Assembly: GCA_963787375.1 (NCBI GenBank)
Contig: CAWBCR010000002.1
Coordinates: 1-64,000 of the forward strand
Length of the DNA stretch: 64,000 nt
Direction: 5' to 3'
Origin: CAWBCR01 sp963787375
GTDB lineage: Bacteria > Chloroflexota > Anaerolineae > Aggregatilineales > UBA3940
In this document: one piece after another, positions 26,813 through 35,191 of the stretch
How the letters are laid out: every line of letters begins with the position of its first letter
Position numbering within the stretch: position 1 is the stretch's first letter
Made by a program: the position numbers and the translations under genes
Notes under the pieces: generated by a model
Told to the model about the DNA's origin: nothing
The model's input: only the letters and a program-made list of their open reading frames with translations
Databases searched by the model: none

Positions 26813-28012
26813 ATGCACCGATCCAACCGGTTTCTCTCACTCATCATCCTGACAGCGGCGCTGCTGGCGCTGACCGCGTGCGGCGGGCAGCCTACGGCGA
26901 CCGCCACGCCCACCCCGCGACTGCCGACCGCCATCCCGCTCTCGCCGACGCCGCTGGTGCGGCTTGATGCGACCGCCACGCCCCTGCCCGCCGGGCCGCA
27001 GGAGACCCGCTATGGGCCGGACAACTTCCCGGCGAATGTCGACCCGCTGACCGGGCTGACCGTTGACGACCCGTCGGTGCTGGATCGCGCCCCGCTGCTG
27101 GTCAAGGTCAGCAACGAGACGGAGGACGTGCGCCCACAGAGCGGGCTGTCGTACGCCGACCACGTGTGGATGTACCAGATGGAAGGCTGGGGGCAGACAC
27201 GCTTCACGGCGGTGTTCTACAGCCGCGCGCCGGAGTTCGCCGGGCCGGTGCGCAGCGTGCGGCTGATCGACACCGACAACCTGCTGCCGATGTACGACGG
27301 GCTGATCGTCATGTCGGGGTGCAGCGTGGGCATGTGCACGATCATCAAGTATGCGCCGTGGATCCAGCGCGTGTTCACCGACGACGGCCTGGGCTACCTG
27401 GTGCGCAAGCCGGGCGTCCCGCACGATTACACGCGCGGCTGGGAGACGCTGTACGCGCTGCCCGATCAACTATGGCAGGCCGCCGACAAACGGCAGGTGA
27501 ACAATAAGGCCGACCTGACCGGGCTGGTGTTCGATTCGACGCCGCCGGCGGGCGGCACGGCGACGACCGAGATGGCGATTGATTATCCCGGCAAGGGGAC
27601 GAAGCAGACCTGGCGCTACGACGCGGCCAGCGCGCGCTGGCTGAGCTCGCAGGAGATGCAGAACGCCGCCGATCCCCAGGAATCAGCCGACACTGATTAC
27701 CTGACCGGCCAGCAGCTTGCCTTCGACAACGTGGTGATCGTCTACGCCGAGTTTTACCTGGCGAACTTCATCGAGGACCAGACGAACCAACTGCTGTCCA
27801 TCGGGCCGATCCTGACGGGCAGCGGCGCGGCGGTGCTGCTGCGCGACGGCCAGCGCTACGACATCACCTGGAAGCGCGACGACCCGGAGAAGCTGCTCCA
27901 GTTCTACGGGGCCGACGGGAATCTGATCGCCTTCAAGCCGGGCACGACATGGTTCAACGTGGCCTCGGTGCGCCAGGACCAGTACCCGCCGGCGGTGACC
28001 TTCAGCCCGTAG
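26813..28012 (+). CDS. DUF3048 lipoprotein 3
   Basis: This is a 399-aa intact paralog with lipobox LTAC and a Thr/Pro tether. It reads FPANVDPLTGLTVDDPSVLD, RPQSGLSYADHVWMYQMEGW and SVRLIDTDNLLPMYDGLIVM. It differs from the first two in the central block: the insert SGCSVGMCTIIKYAPW adds two cysteines, and DYTRGWETLYALPDQLWQAA replaces the YEHTLFAVP motif. This divergence suggests a changed ligand or partner. A terminator follows at 28056. Confidence 0.92.
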   Translation: MHRSNRFLSLIILTAALLALTACGGQPTATATPTPRLPTAIPLSPTPLVRLDATATPLPAGPQETRYGPDNFPANVDPLTGLTVDDPSVLDRAPLLVKVSNETEDVRPQSGLSYADHVWMYQMEGWGQTRFTAVFYSRAPEFAGPVRSVRLIDTDNLLPMYDGLIVMSGCSVGMCTIIKYAPWIQRVFTDDGLGYLVRKPGVPHDYTRGWETLYALPDQLWQAADKRQVNNKADLTGLVFDSTPPAGGTATTEMAIDYPGKGTKQTWRYDAASARWLSSQEMQNAADPQESADTDYLTGQQLAFDNVVIVYAEFYLANFIEDQTNQLLSIGPILTGSGAAVLLRDGQRYDITWKRDDPEKLLQFYGADGNLIAFKPGTTWFNVASVRQDQYPPAVTFSP

Positions 28013-28055
28013 GCCGCCGGCGCAGCGCCGGGCCGGATGTGACATCTATCAAAGC

Positions 28056-28083
28056 CAGCCGCGACAATCGTCGCGGCTGTTTG
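28056..28083 (+). terminator. Terminator after the DUF3048 triplet
   Basis: The perfect 10-bp stem cagccgcgac/gtcgcggctg with loop aatc is followed by ttt. Confidence 0.7.
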
Positions 28084-28121
28084 GTCTATACTAGATCAAA
28101 CCGACCGGCAGGAAGGTGACG

Positions 28122-28637
28122 ATGATCAACCTGAACGACCTTGAGCGCGAGGACCTGATCAAGCTGGTGGAAGTCTACGCCAAGAACTGGCTGGCCCATG
28201 ACGGGTCGTGGTTCCTGGCGCTGGAAGAAGCCTACGGCATGGACACGGCCATCGAGATGGACACCCGCTCGTGGGAGCGCTTCTCGGTGGCCGAGGCGAA
28301 ACGCATCATGCAGGCGTTCGACATCCCCGAAGGCGGCGGGCTTGAGGCGCTGGAGAAGGCGCTCGGCTACCGGCTGTACGCGACGGTCAACGAGCAGGCC
28401 GCCGAATGGACGGAAGACGGCGCGCTGGTGTTCCGCATGGTCGAATGCCGGGTGCAGTCGACGCGGCGGCGCAAGGGGCTGGCCGACTTCCCGTGCAAGC
28501 CGGTGGGCATGGTCGAGTACGGGCAGTTTGCGCGGACCGTCGACCCGCGCATCCGCACGACGTGCGTGGCGTGCCCGCCGGATGCGGTCGGCGATGCGTA
28601 CTGCACGTGGCGCTTCACACTGGATGGAGAGGGGTAG
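28122..28637 (+). CDS. DUF6125-family protein
   Basis: This is a 171-aa protein of the DUF6125 type. It reads REDLIKLVEVYAKNWLAHDG, FLALEEAYGMDTAIEMDTRS and, in the C-terminal half, conserved cysteines (MVECRV, DFPCKPVG, TTCVACPPDA). The cysteine pattern could bind a metal. ATG 28122 is used, with ggaagg five bases before it; a GTG six bases earlier is an alternative. The next gene, a ferredoxin, starts 14 bases after the stop, which suggests a functional pair with redox or metal chemistry. Confidence 0.78.
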   Translation: MINLNDLEREDLIKLVEVYAKNWLAHDGSWFLALEEAYGMDTAIEMDTRSWERFSVAEAKRIMQAFDIPEGGGLEALEKALGYRLYATVNEQAAEWTEDGALVFRMVECRVQSTRRRKGLADFPCKPVGMVEYGQFARTVDPRIRTTCVACPPDAVGDAYCTWRFTLDGEG

Positions 28638-28651
28638 GGGAAGGGATCGCA

Positions 28652-28954
28652 ATGACGCATGTCATCACGGCGCTGTGTATGCGTCACGGAGGCTGCGTGA
28701 CGGTTTGCCCGGTGAACTGCATCGTGCCGGGACGCCCGCTCGACGAATGGCCATACTTCTACATCGACGCGGCGGTGTGCACCGACTGCGGTAAGTGCAT
28801 CCCGGCCTGCCCATACAACGCCATCTGGCCGGAGCAGGCCGTGCCGGGGTTCCTGCAAGATGGCATCAGGGCCAACTACGATTTCTTCGACCACGGGCCG
28901 GGCTATGACGCCCGCGAGGACGATAAGATGTACCCCGACAGCGAGCGGCGGTAG
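28652..28954 (+). CDS. 4Fe-4S ferredoxin-like protein
   Basis: This is a 100-aa small protein with two cysteine clusters. The N-terminal CMRHGGCVTVCPVNCI is irregular; the second, CTDCGKCIPACPYNAI, is a canonical C-x2-C-x2-C-x3-C-P motif. The layout is that of a dicluster ferredoxin used for electron transfer. The start at 28652 has gaaggga upstream. The C-terminal 35 residues are acidic with no motif. The neighbour upstream is a cysteine-bearing DUF6125 protein. Confidence 0.87.
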   Translation: MTHVITALCMRHGGCVTVCPVNCIVPGRPLDEWPYFYIDAAVCTDCGKCIPACPYNAIWPEQAVPGFLQDGIRANYDFFDHGPGYDAREDDKMYPDSERR

Positions 28955-28968
28955 CGCTCGCAGCAGCA

Positions 28969-28992
28969 AAAAGAGCGCATGCGCGCTCTTTT
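28969..28992. terminator. Bidirectional terminator
   Basis: The stem aaaagagcgc (28969-28978) pairs with gcgctctttt (28983-28992) across a short loop. It has A-runs on one side and T-runs on the other, between the convergent ferredoxin and bactofilin genes. Confidence 0.85.
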
Positions 28993-29016
28993 CTGTTCAT
29001 GTGGATTGTGGGGCGA

Positions 29017-29496
29017 TCAGGCCGGGCGGGGATGCCTGCCGCTGCGCCCGGCGTCGATGGCGACCTGCCGGGCGGCCACGCGGCGCGCCTCGTCGATGTC
29101 CAGCGCGTCTTGCAGCGTGACCATGCCCTGAACGACCGAGCCCTCTTCGGTGGCCAGCTTCTCGACGCACAGGTCGCCCAGAATCTGCCCGCTGGACAGC
29201 ACGCTGACCTGCCGCGCGGTGACGTTGCCGCGCACCTGCCCCTCGACGATGGCCGTGTCGCACACGAGGTCACCGTCCAGCCGGGACTGCGCCCCCAGCA
29301 GAACGGTGCCGCCGGCCAGGATGCTGCCTTCAAAATGGTCCGACAGACTGACACTGCCGTCGGTGGTCAGCGTGCCGATCATGCGGGCCGAAGCGCCGAG
29401 CACGGTGTCGGAGCCGTGCGGAGTGGCGGTTCGGGCCGGGACGCCAGCAGTAACAGCGGCGGTATTGTTGGTCGGGTTGAACAGATCGCGCAGCAA
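29017..29496 (-). CDS. Bactofilin / polymer-forming cytoskeletal protein
   Basis: This is a 159-aa DUF583 bactofilin that polymerises without nucleotide. The core is a right-handed beta-helix with repeats of the form GxLxxDGxVxLxxxxEGxI: IGTLTTDGSVSLSDHFEGSI, RLDGDLVCDTAIVEGQVRGN and VTARQVSVLSSGQILGDLCV. TTG 29496 is proposed as start because aggaggg lies eight bases upstream and the next in-frame ATG would cut into the N-terminal tail. The N-terminal 35 residues look disordered. Confidence 0.87.
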   Translation of the reverse strand: MLRDLFNPTNNTAAVTAGVPARTATPHGSDTVLGASARMIGTLTTDGSVSLSDHFEGSILAGGTVLLGAQSRLDGDLVCDTAIVEGQVRGNVTARQVSVLSSGQILGDLCVEKLATEEGSVVQGMVTLQDALDIDEARRVAARQVAIDAGRSGRHPRPA

Positions 29497-29669
29497 AGAA
29501 TTAGCCCTCCTGTGACTGTGATAGAAGTCACTATAGCGTGGGTGAGCGGATACTGCCAATAGCCATGTACACGTTTCCATGACGCTTAGCCTACGCTTTG
29601 CACGGGCGCAAAGGGGCTACCGGTGAACGGGCCTCGAACCGCGTATCCCTCAACCCGGCGCAAAAACAC

Positions 29670-29698
29670 TTTACAGTCGCCGGTAACTATGCTATTAT
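29670..29698 (+). promoter_or_regulatory. Sigma-70-type promoter of the greA leader
   Basis: The -35 box tttaca (29670-29675), a 17-base spacer and the -10 box tattat (29693-29698) are close to consensus. The start would fall near 29705, giving a leader of about 200 bases before greA. Confidence 0.7.
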
Positions 29699-29779
29699 TG
29701 TGACGCACCAGCCAGAACGAACTCGGCGCAAGCTCAGTTCGTTTGTTTTTCATATATTTGGCCAGCAACGCTGCTGCTT

Positions 29780-29804
29780 GATCGCCCGCCGGGGCGGTCT
29801 TTTT
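29780..29804 (+). promoter_or_regulatory. Terminator-like hairpin in the greA leader
   Basis: The stem gatcgcc (29780-29786) pairs with ggcggtc (29793-29799) over cgccgg and is followed by five T, about 100 bases before the greA start and downstream of the promoter at 29670. It could end transcription early and so attenuate greA. Confidence 0.6.
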
Positions 29805-29903
29805 GACTTCACAATCTATCCATCAATCGAGATCAGGTGGGGCGCTGTTCGATCCTGCCTCGAAAGCGGGGATAGAGGCTTATTTAGCTGTAAGGATAGT
29901 GTC

Positions 29904-30392
29904 ATGGGCGATGAGATCATACACCTGACCAAAGACGGCTTTCGGAAGTTTGAGACAGAGCTGAATTACCTGCGCTCAGTGCGCCGCAGCGAGGTCGCCG
30001 AGCGGCTGCGCCGCGCGCTCGAAGAAGGTGGCGATCTGGTTGAGAACGCTGAGTACGAGGACGCCAAGAACGAGCAGGCGTTCGTCGAGGGGCGCATCCA
30101 GCAGCTAGAGATGATGTTGAGCCGGGCGCATATCATCGAAGACCAGGCCGAGAAAGGCCCCGTCGACGAGGTGCGGCTGAACACCAAGGTGACGATCAAG
30201 GAAGACGACTTTGAGCCGGAGACGTTCCACATGGTCGGGCCCGCCGAGGCGGACCCGCGCGCCGGGCGGATCAGCGACGCCTCGCCGCTGGGCCGCGCGC
30301 TGCTGGGCAAGCGCGTCGGCGATCAGGTGACGGTCGACGCGCCGGATGGCAAATTCCAGTACAAGATCATCTCGATTTCAGGGGCAAACTGA
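29904..30392 (+). CDS. greA: Transcription elongation factor GreA
   Basis: This is a 162-aa cleavage factor that enters the secondary channel of RNA polymerase and rescues backtracked complexes. The N-terminal coiled coil (residues about 8-78) contains the tip acidic pair within EGGDLVENAEYEDAKNEQAF. The C-terminal FKBP-like domain follows (VGPAEADPRAGRISDASPLG, RALLGKRVGDQVTVDAPDG). ATG 29904 follows taaggat. lysS lies 30 bases downstream, a pairing seen in many bacteria. The upstream region holds a promoter and a possible attenuator. Confidence 0.95.
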   Translation: MGDEIIHLTKDGFRKFETELNYLRSVRRSEVAERLRRALEEGGDLVENAEYEDAKNEQAFVEGRIQQLEMMLSRAHIIEDQAEKGPVDEVRLNTKVTIKEDDFEPETFHMVGPAEADPRAGRISDASPLGRALLGKRVGDQVTVDAPDGKFQYKIISISGAN

Positions 30393-30422
30393 CGCCCGGC
30401 ACCAGAGAACGGACAGCGACCC

Positions 30423-31954
30423 GTGTGGGAACCGAACGACCTCGAACAACAGCGGCTGGACAAGCTGGCGCGAATCCGGCAGCAGGACATCAACCCATAC
30501 CCCCTTCGCGTTGAACGCAGCCACAGCATCGCGGAAGCCGTCGCCGCCTTCGAGGCGGCGGAAGCGGCCACGCCGGAAGGGGAGGAGATCCCCCCGTCGC
30601 GGTGACGGTGTGCGGACGGATCATCGCGCACCGCCCGCAGGGCAAGTCGTCGTGGGCGCACATCGAAGACGGCACCGGGCGGGTGCAGATATGGGTCAAG
30701 CAGGACAACGTCGGCGAGCAGGCGCAGGCGCTGTTTAACGACGACCTGGACCTGTTCGACTTCGTGCAGGCGCAGGGCACGATGCTGCGCACCCGGCGCG
30801 GCGAGGTGACGGTGCTGGCGCAGAGCTACCACCTGATCAGCAAGGCGGTCAGCCCGCTGCCGGTGGTCAAGGAGCGCAAGCTGGACGACGGGACGGTCGA
30901 GCGCTACGGCGGCTTCACCGACCCGGAGGAACGCTATCGCCAGCGCTATGCCGACCTGGCCGTCAACCCCGGCGTGCGGGCGGTGTTCGTGACGCGCGCC
31001 AGGACGGTCAGCGCGCTGCGGCGCTTTCTGGACAGTGAGGGCTTCCTCGAAGTCGAGACGCCGATCCTGCAGCCGCTGTACGGCGGCGCGGCGGCGCGGC
31101 CCTTTGTGACGCATCACAACCAGCTCAAGCAGGACCTGTACCTGCGGATCAGCTTCGAGCTGTACCTCAAGCGGCTACTGGTGGGCATGTACGACGCCGT
31201 GTACGAGATCGGGCGTGACTTCCGCAACGAGGGGGTCTCGCGTAAGCACAACCCGGAGTTCACGCAGATCGAATTCTACAAGGCGTACATCGACTATCAC
31301 GGCGTGATGGACCTCACCGAGCGGATGGTGGCCTACGCCGCCGAGCAGGTGACGGGCAGCACGACGATCACCTTCCAGGGCAGCGAGATCGACCTAGCGC
31401 CGCCGTGGAAGCGCGTCACGCTGCGGGATGCGATCCTGGAGCAGACCGGCATCGACTACACCCAGTATCCCGATGCCGAGTCGCTGGCGGCGGTGATGCG
31501 CGCCAAGGGCAAGCACCCCGAGGCCGACAGCACGTGGGGCAAGCTGGTCGATTCGCTGCTGGGCACCGACGTCGAGCCGACGCTCATCCAGCCGACGTTC
31601 ATCCTGGACTACCCGCGCGACATCAGCCCGCTGGCCAAGATGAAGCCCGACGACCCGACGCATGTCGAGCGCTTCGAGTTCTTCATTGGCGGGCTGGAGA
31701 TGGGCAACGCCTTCACCGAGATCAACGATCCCATCGACCAGGAGCAGCGCTTCGTCGACATGGGGCGGCTGTACGCCGCCGACAGCGAGGAGACGCACCC
31801 GGTCGACGAGGACTACCTGCGCGCGATGCGCTACGGGATGCCACCCAACGGCGGGTTCGGGATGGGCGTCGACCGGCTGGTGATGCTGCTGGCCGACCAG
31901 CCCAACATCCGCGAGGTGCTGCTGTACCCGCACCTGCGCAGCCGGGACGAATAG
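30423..31954 (+). CDS. lysS: Lysyl-tRNA synthetase, class II (frameshifted)
   Basis: This enzyme charges tRNA-Lys. The N-terminus is read from GTG 30423 (EPNDLEQQRLDKLARIRQQD). It leaves frame at a run of six C near 30590; one more C would join it to VAVTVCGRIIAHRPQGKSSW. The anticodon-binding OB fold, then motif 1 (FLEVETPILQPLYGGAAARP), motif 2 (EIGRDFRNEGVSRKHNPEFT) and motif 3 (GGFGMGVDRLVMLLADQPNI) are all intact. The restored length of about 510 aa is standard. As no second lysS is visible and the gene is essential, the break is most likely a sequence error. Confidence 0.93.
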
Positions 31955-31983
31955 CGCAACTCCACACACGAGGCGAATTTATG

Positions 31984-32014
31984 GCGGCGATCACGACAGT
32001 GGTCGCCGCTTTTT
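31984..32014 (+). terminator. Terminator after lysS
   Basis: The 11-bp stem gcggcgatcac/gtggtcgccgc (one G-T pair) with loop gaca is followed by five T. Confidence 0.88.
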
Positions 32015-32074
32015 CGCGCGGGCCGGCAGCCGTTGTTGTATACTGGCAGTATGGCGCTGTAGAAGGAGCAAAGG

Positions 32075-32644
32075 TTGATCGGCGACGAGCTGCTGCGCGG
32101 CGAGAAAGTCAGGTTGTGCGCGTGGACGAAAGACGACATCCCGGTCGTGACCGGCTGGTACCAGAGCGTGGAATTCATGCGGCTGTTCGATACGATCCCG
32201 GCCCGGCCCCGCACCGCTGAGTACGTCGCGCAGTGGATGGACGAGGCCGAGAAATCGCCGAACGTGTTCTCGTTTGGCGTGCGAACGGTTGACGGCGGCA
32301 AGCTGATCGGGCTGGTGGAGGTCGAGGACATCCTGTGGCTGCATGGCGTCGGGTCGCTGTCGGTGGGCATCGGCGACCCGGCCTACCGGGGCGGCGGCTA
32401 TGGCAGCGAGGCGATTGCGCTGGCGCTGCGCTTCGCCTTCCACGAGATCAACCTGCACCGGGTGCAGCTCAACGTGTACCGCTACAACGAGCGGGCTATC
32501 GCCGCCTATGAGAAGCTCGGCTTTGTGCGCGAGGGCGTGCTGCGCGAGTTCCTCAACCGCGACGGCCAGCGCCACGACGTGCTTGTGTATGGCCTGCTGC
32601 GCCGCGAATGGGAGGCGCGGCAGGGGGGTGACGGTCAATCATAG
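32075..32644 (+). CDS. GNAT N-acetyltransferase, RimJ/RimL-like
   Basis: This is a 189-aa acetyl-CoA-dependent acetyltransferase. The motifs read LLRGEKVRLCAWTKDDIPVV, GSLSVGIGDPAYRGGGYGSE (the pyrophosphate-binding loop G-x-G-G-Y-G), ALRFAFHEINLHRVQLNVYR and AIAAYEKLGFVREGVLREFL. This is the standard order for members acting on protein N-termini or spermidine-like amines. TTG 32075 is used as start with aaggag seven bases before it. The substrate is unknown. Confidence 0.87.
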   Translation: MIGDELLRGEKVRLCAWTKDDIPVVTGWYQSVEFMRLFDTIPARPRTAEYVAQWMDEAEKSPNVFSFGVRTVDGGKLIGLVEVEDILWLHGVGSLSVGIGDPAYRGGGYGSEAIALALRFAFHEINLHRVQLNVYRYNERAIAAYEKLGFVREGVLREFLNRDGQRHDVLVYGLLRREWEARQGGDGQS

Positions 32645-32664
32645 CGAACAGGGGGTAGGGAGAC

Positions 32665-33777
32665 ATGGCGAGCCTGAAGAAACCACTGCGTCAGAACGTC
32701 GCGCTGGCCGTGGACGGCGGCGGGATCAAGGGGGTGATGGTGGCGCGGGCGCTGCGCCGGCTGGAGGAGGCCGTCGGGCAGAAGGTGCCGGCCTTCGTGC
32801 GGCTGACCTCCGGCACGTCGACCGGGGCGATCATCGCGGCGGCGGTGGCGCGCGGGCTGGACGCGGAGACCATCGAGAAGCTTTACACCCAGTTGGGGTC
32901 GACCATCTTTCGCAAGTCGTGGCGGACGCTGCCGCTGATCCAGTACCTGGTGCGCTACCAGTACGACACCCGGCTCCTGATGCAGGTGCTGGGCCAGCAC
33001 CTGGGTGACCTGACGATCGGCGATCTGTACAACGAGCGGGCCGACTTCCACATGGTGCTGACCGCCACCGACATCTACGCCAACCAGACGCGCTTCATCA
33101 AGCTGTACAAGCCGCGCTACGCGGACTGGATGCTGCGCGACGCGGTCATGGCCAGCTCCATCGTGCCGACGGTGTTCCCGGTCTTTCCACACCCGTACGT
33201 GACGCCCGACATGCCAGCCGACGCCGACGAGGCGTGGATCCCGGAGCCGCGCTACTGGGTTGACGGTGGGGTGGGGTCGTACAGCAACCCGTGCTACCTG
33301 GCCGCCTATGAGATCGCGTTCTGCCTGAACGCGCAGGGCTGGCGGCTGGACAACACCACGCTGATCAGCCTGGGCACGGGCAACGATCCGCAGCACAAGG
33401 TATGGGAAAAGCGGCTGGGCGGGCGCACGCCCGATAAGCTGTTCGGGCCGGAGTGGGTCTTCCCGACGGTCGACACGTTCCTGCACGAGGCCGCGCAGCA
33501 GCAGGTGCGGCTGGTGCGGCACTTCTTCGTCAATGCACCGGTAGAACGCGCCGGGGATGCCTCGGCGGGGCTGGACTTCCGCCGCTACAACGTCGCCTTT
33601 GACGAGGCGATTGGGATGGACGACGCGGCGGCTGTCCCCAAGCTGCTCGACTATGGCGAGAAGCTGGCGCAGATGATCCTCGACGACGTGCAGGAAGACG
33701 TGGGCGAGTACAGCTGTGGCGCGCAAGTCGCCTTCAGCATGCGCGCGCCGGGCGGCGGCGCGGCGCAGGTGGTGTGA
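32665..33777 (+). CDS. Patatin-like phospholipase
   Basis: This is a 370-aa lipid acyl hydrolase. The oxyanion motif is VDGGGIKGVMVARAL, the nucleophile serine lies in LTSGTSTGAIIAAA (G-x-S-x-G) and the catalytic aspartate in YWVDGGVGSYSNP. The Ser-Asp dyad is therefore complete. It has no signal peptide, so it probably acts on membrane lipids from the cytoplasm. The start is 20 bases after the acetyltransferase stop, with gggggtaggga before it. Many such proteins serve lipid turnover. Confidence 0.9.
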   Translation: MASLKKPLRQNVALAVDGGGIKGVMVARALRRLEEAVGQKVPAFVRLTSGTSTGAIIAAAVARGLDAETIEKLYTQLGSTIFRKSWRTLPLIQYLVRYQYDTRLLMQVLGQHLGDLTIGDLYNERADFHMVLTATDIYANQTRFIKLYKPRYADWMLRDAVMASSIVPTVFPVFPHPYVTPDMPADADEAWIPEPRYWVDGGVGSYSNPCYLAAYEIAFCLNAQGWRLDNTTLISLGTGNDPQHKVWEKRLGGRTPDKLFGPEWVFPTVDTFLHEAAQQQVRLVRHFFVNAPVERAGDASAGLDFRRYNVAFDEAIGMDDAAAVPKLLDYGEKLAQMILDDVQEDVGEYSCGAQVAFSMRAPGGGAAQVV

Positions 33778-33782
33778 AATCA

Positions 33783-33804
33783 GGGCGGGTCATCAGACCC
33801 GCCC
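33783..33804. terminator. Stem-loop between convergent genes
   Basis: The 9-bp stem gggcgggtc/gacccgccc with loop atca lies between the convergent patatin and peroxiredoxin genes. T-tracts are weak on both strands. Confidence 0.5.
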
Positions 33805-33824
33805 CTACCCACGCGCATTTACGC

Positions 33825-34325
33825 TCAGGCGGTATGGGGCGTGTGATCCTCAAGGGCTGCCAGCAGCCGGTCGACATCCAGCGGGGCGTGCGGGTTGTCG
33901 CGATGGTCGACGTAGCGGACGTGGTTTTGCGCGTCGAGGATGAAGGCAAAAGGCGCGGGCTGGTGCTGCGTCACCTCCGGCGGCACGCCGAACTGCGTGG
34001 TGATCGACGGCTCAGTGTCGGGCAGCATCTCGAAGCGCGGCGATGGGCTGGCCGCGATCTGGTAGGCGCTGATGCTGGTCGGCTTGTCGGCCAGCACCCA
34101 CACCAGCTTGATGCCGTGCTCGGCCAGCCGCTCGGCGACGCGGTTGGAGCGCGCAAGCTGCTGGACGCAGTGCGGGCAGTAGGTGCCGTGCATGAAGCCG
34201 ATCAGCGTGCCGTCGTGCCCGGCAAGCTGTTTGAGCGTGATGGGTTTGCCGTCCGCCTGTTTGAGCGCCATGTCGGGTATCTCCGCGCCGACGTTGGCGT
34301 GCTGGGGTGTCTCGCTGCTGCTCAT
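33825..34325 (-). CDS. Peroxiredoxin-like thioredoxin-fold protein (AhpC/TSA)
   Basis: This is a 166-aa protein of the AhpC-TSA/redoxin group. It reads GAEIPDMALKQADGKPITLK, then LIGFMHGTYCPHCVQQLARS with a thioredoxin-like CPHC where typical peroxiredoxins have a PxxxTxxC motif. VTQHQPAPFAFILDAQNHVR closes the fold. It probably reduces peroxides or disulfides in the cytoplasm. ATG 34325 follows aggag at good spacing. Confidence 0.82.
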   Translation of the reverse strand: MSSSETPQHANVGAEIPDMALKQADGKPITLKQLAGHDGTLIGFMHGTYCPHCVQQLARSNRVAERLAEHGIKLVWVLADKPTSISAYQIAASPSPRFEMLPDTEPSITTQFGVPPEVTQHQPAPFAFILDAQNHVRYVDHRDNPHAPLDVDRLLAALEDHTPHTA

Positions 34326-34383
34326 ACCAATCTCCTGTGTGTAAGTCCCGGTAAAATGAGGCGCGCCTTGCGGCGGGGCTATT

Positions 34384-34487
34384 ACCTCACCTCCTGTCGT
34401 CCGGCGACCGTTGGTCGCCGCCGACATCCCCCTCTCCAAATTTGGAGAGGGGGAAGGCCGAGCGCAAGCAAGGCCGGGGGTGAGGTC
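34384..34487. repeat. MITE-like palindromic element, copy 1
   Basis: The element runs from a degraded ttacctcacc end to ggtgaggtcaa. Inside are a hairpin with 3-base loop, cggcgacc-gtt-ggtcgccg (34402-34420), and a perfect palindrome formed by ccccctctccaaa and tttggagaggggg (34428-34453). The same parts are found at 37648-37747. Confidence 0.72.
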
Positions 34488-34551
34488 AAATGCCCCGATA
34501 ATACAATCCGCGTCTCATACCTCAGACCGGCACGACGCAGCGAATCTTACC

Positions 34552-35191
34552 TCACACGCGCGCTGCACCGACGACGTGTGGGCTGACGATGCCGGGGCCG
34601 TCGGCGTCGAAGGCGGTCAGGTCGACCGAGGCGAAGCCGGCGGCGCGGATGACCGCGCCGGTGTCGCGCGTCAGGTGGCAGCCGTCGCCGATGGCGCTCC
34701 ACAGGGGGTTGATCACGCGCTGGGCGCGGTAGCGGCGGCGTATGCGGCTGCGCGGCGACGTGCTCCAGAAACAGGAAAAGCCCGCCGGGGCGCAGCACGC
34801 GGCGCACCTCGCGCAGCACCTGCGGCTGGTCGCCGACCGAGCACAGCACATGGGTGGTGACGACCGTGTCGAAGTGGCGGTCGGGGAAGGGCAGGCGCTC
34901 GCCTTGGCCCTCGATCACCGACAGGCAGTCGCCATTGCGGGCGGCGCACGCCTCTTCAAGATAGGCGATCATGAACGGGTTGGGCTCCAGCAGCGTCAGG
35001 CGGACGCCGGACGGGTACAGCGACAGGTTGCCGCCGTCACCCGCGCCGATCTCCAGCACGTCGCCCTGCGCGCGGGCGATCAGCGGCATGCGGACATCGC
35101 GCGTGAAGGGGTCGGACGGATCGGGGCGGCCCTCGCCGCTCAGCAAATGGTGGTACATCCAGGCGAACGCCCGCTTACCGAGTCTGGTCAC
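34552..35191 (-). CDS. Class I SAM-dependent methyltransferase (frameshifted)
   Basis: This methyltransferase resembles the Methyltransf_11/UbiE type. Motif I reads GDVLEIGAGDGGNLSLYPSG and is followed by LTLLEPNPFMIAYLEEA, FPDRHFDTVVTTHVLCSVGD and VLREVRRVLRPGGLFLFLEH. An indel near 34740 shifts the frame to RYRAQRVINPLWSAIGDGCH and the end GPGIVSPHVVGAARV. GTG 35191 is the start, with aggaggc just upstream. The gene overlaps the end of the upstream gene by 17 bases, so the two are co-transcribed. The substrate is unknown. Confidence 0.82.

Noticed and set aside
29600..29650. tRNA-like string (ggttcga on the minus strand)
   Set aside because: The surrounding bases do not fold into a T-arm, anticodon arm or acceptor stem on either strand.
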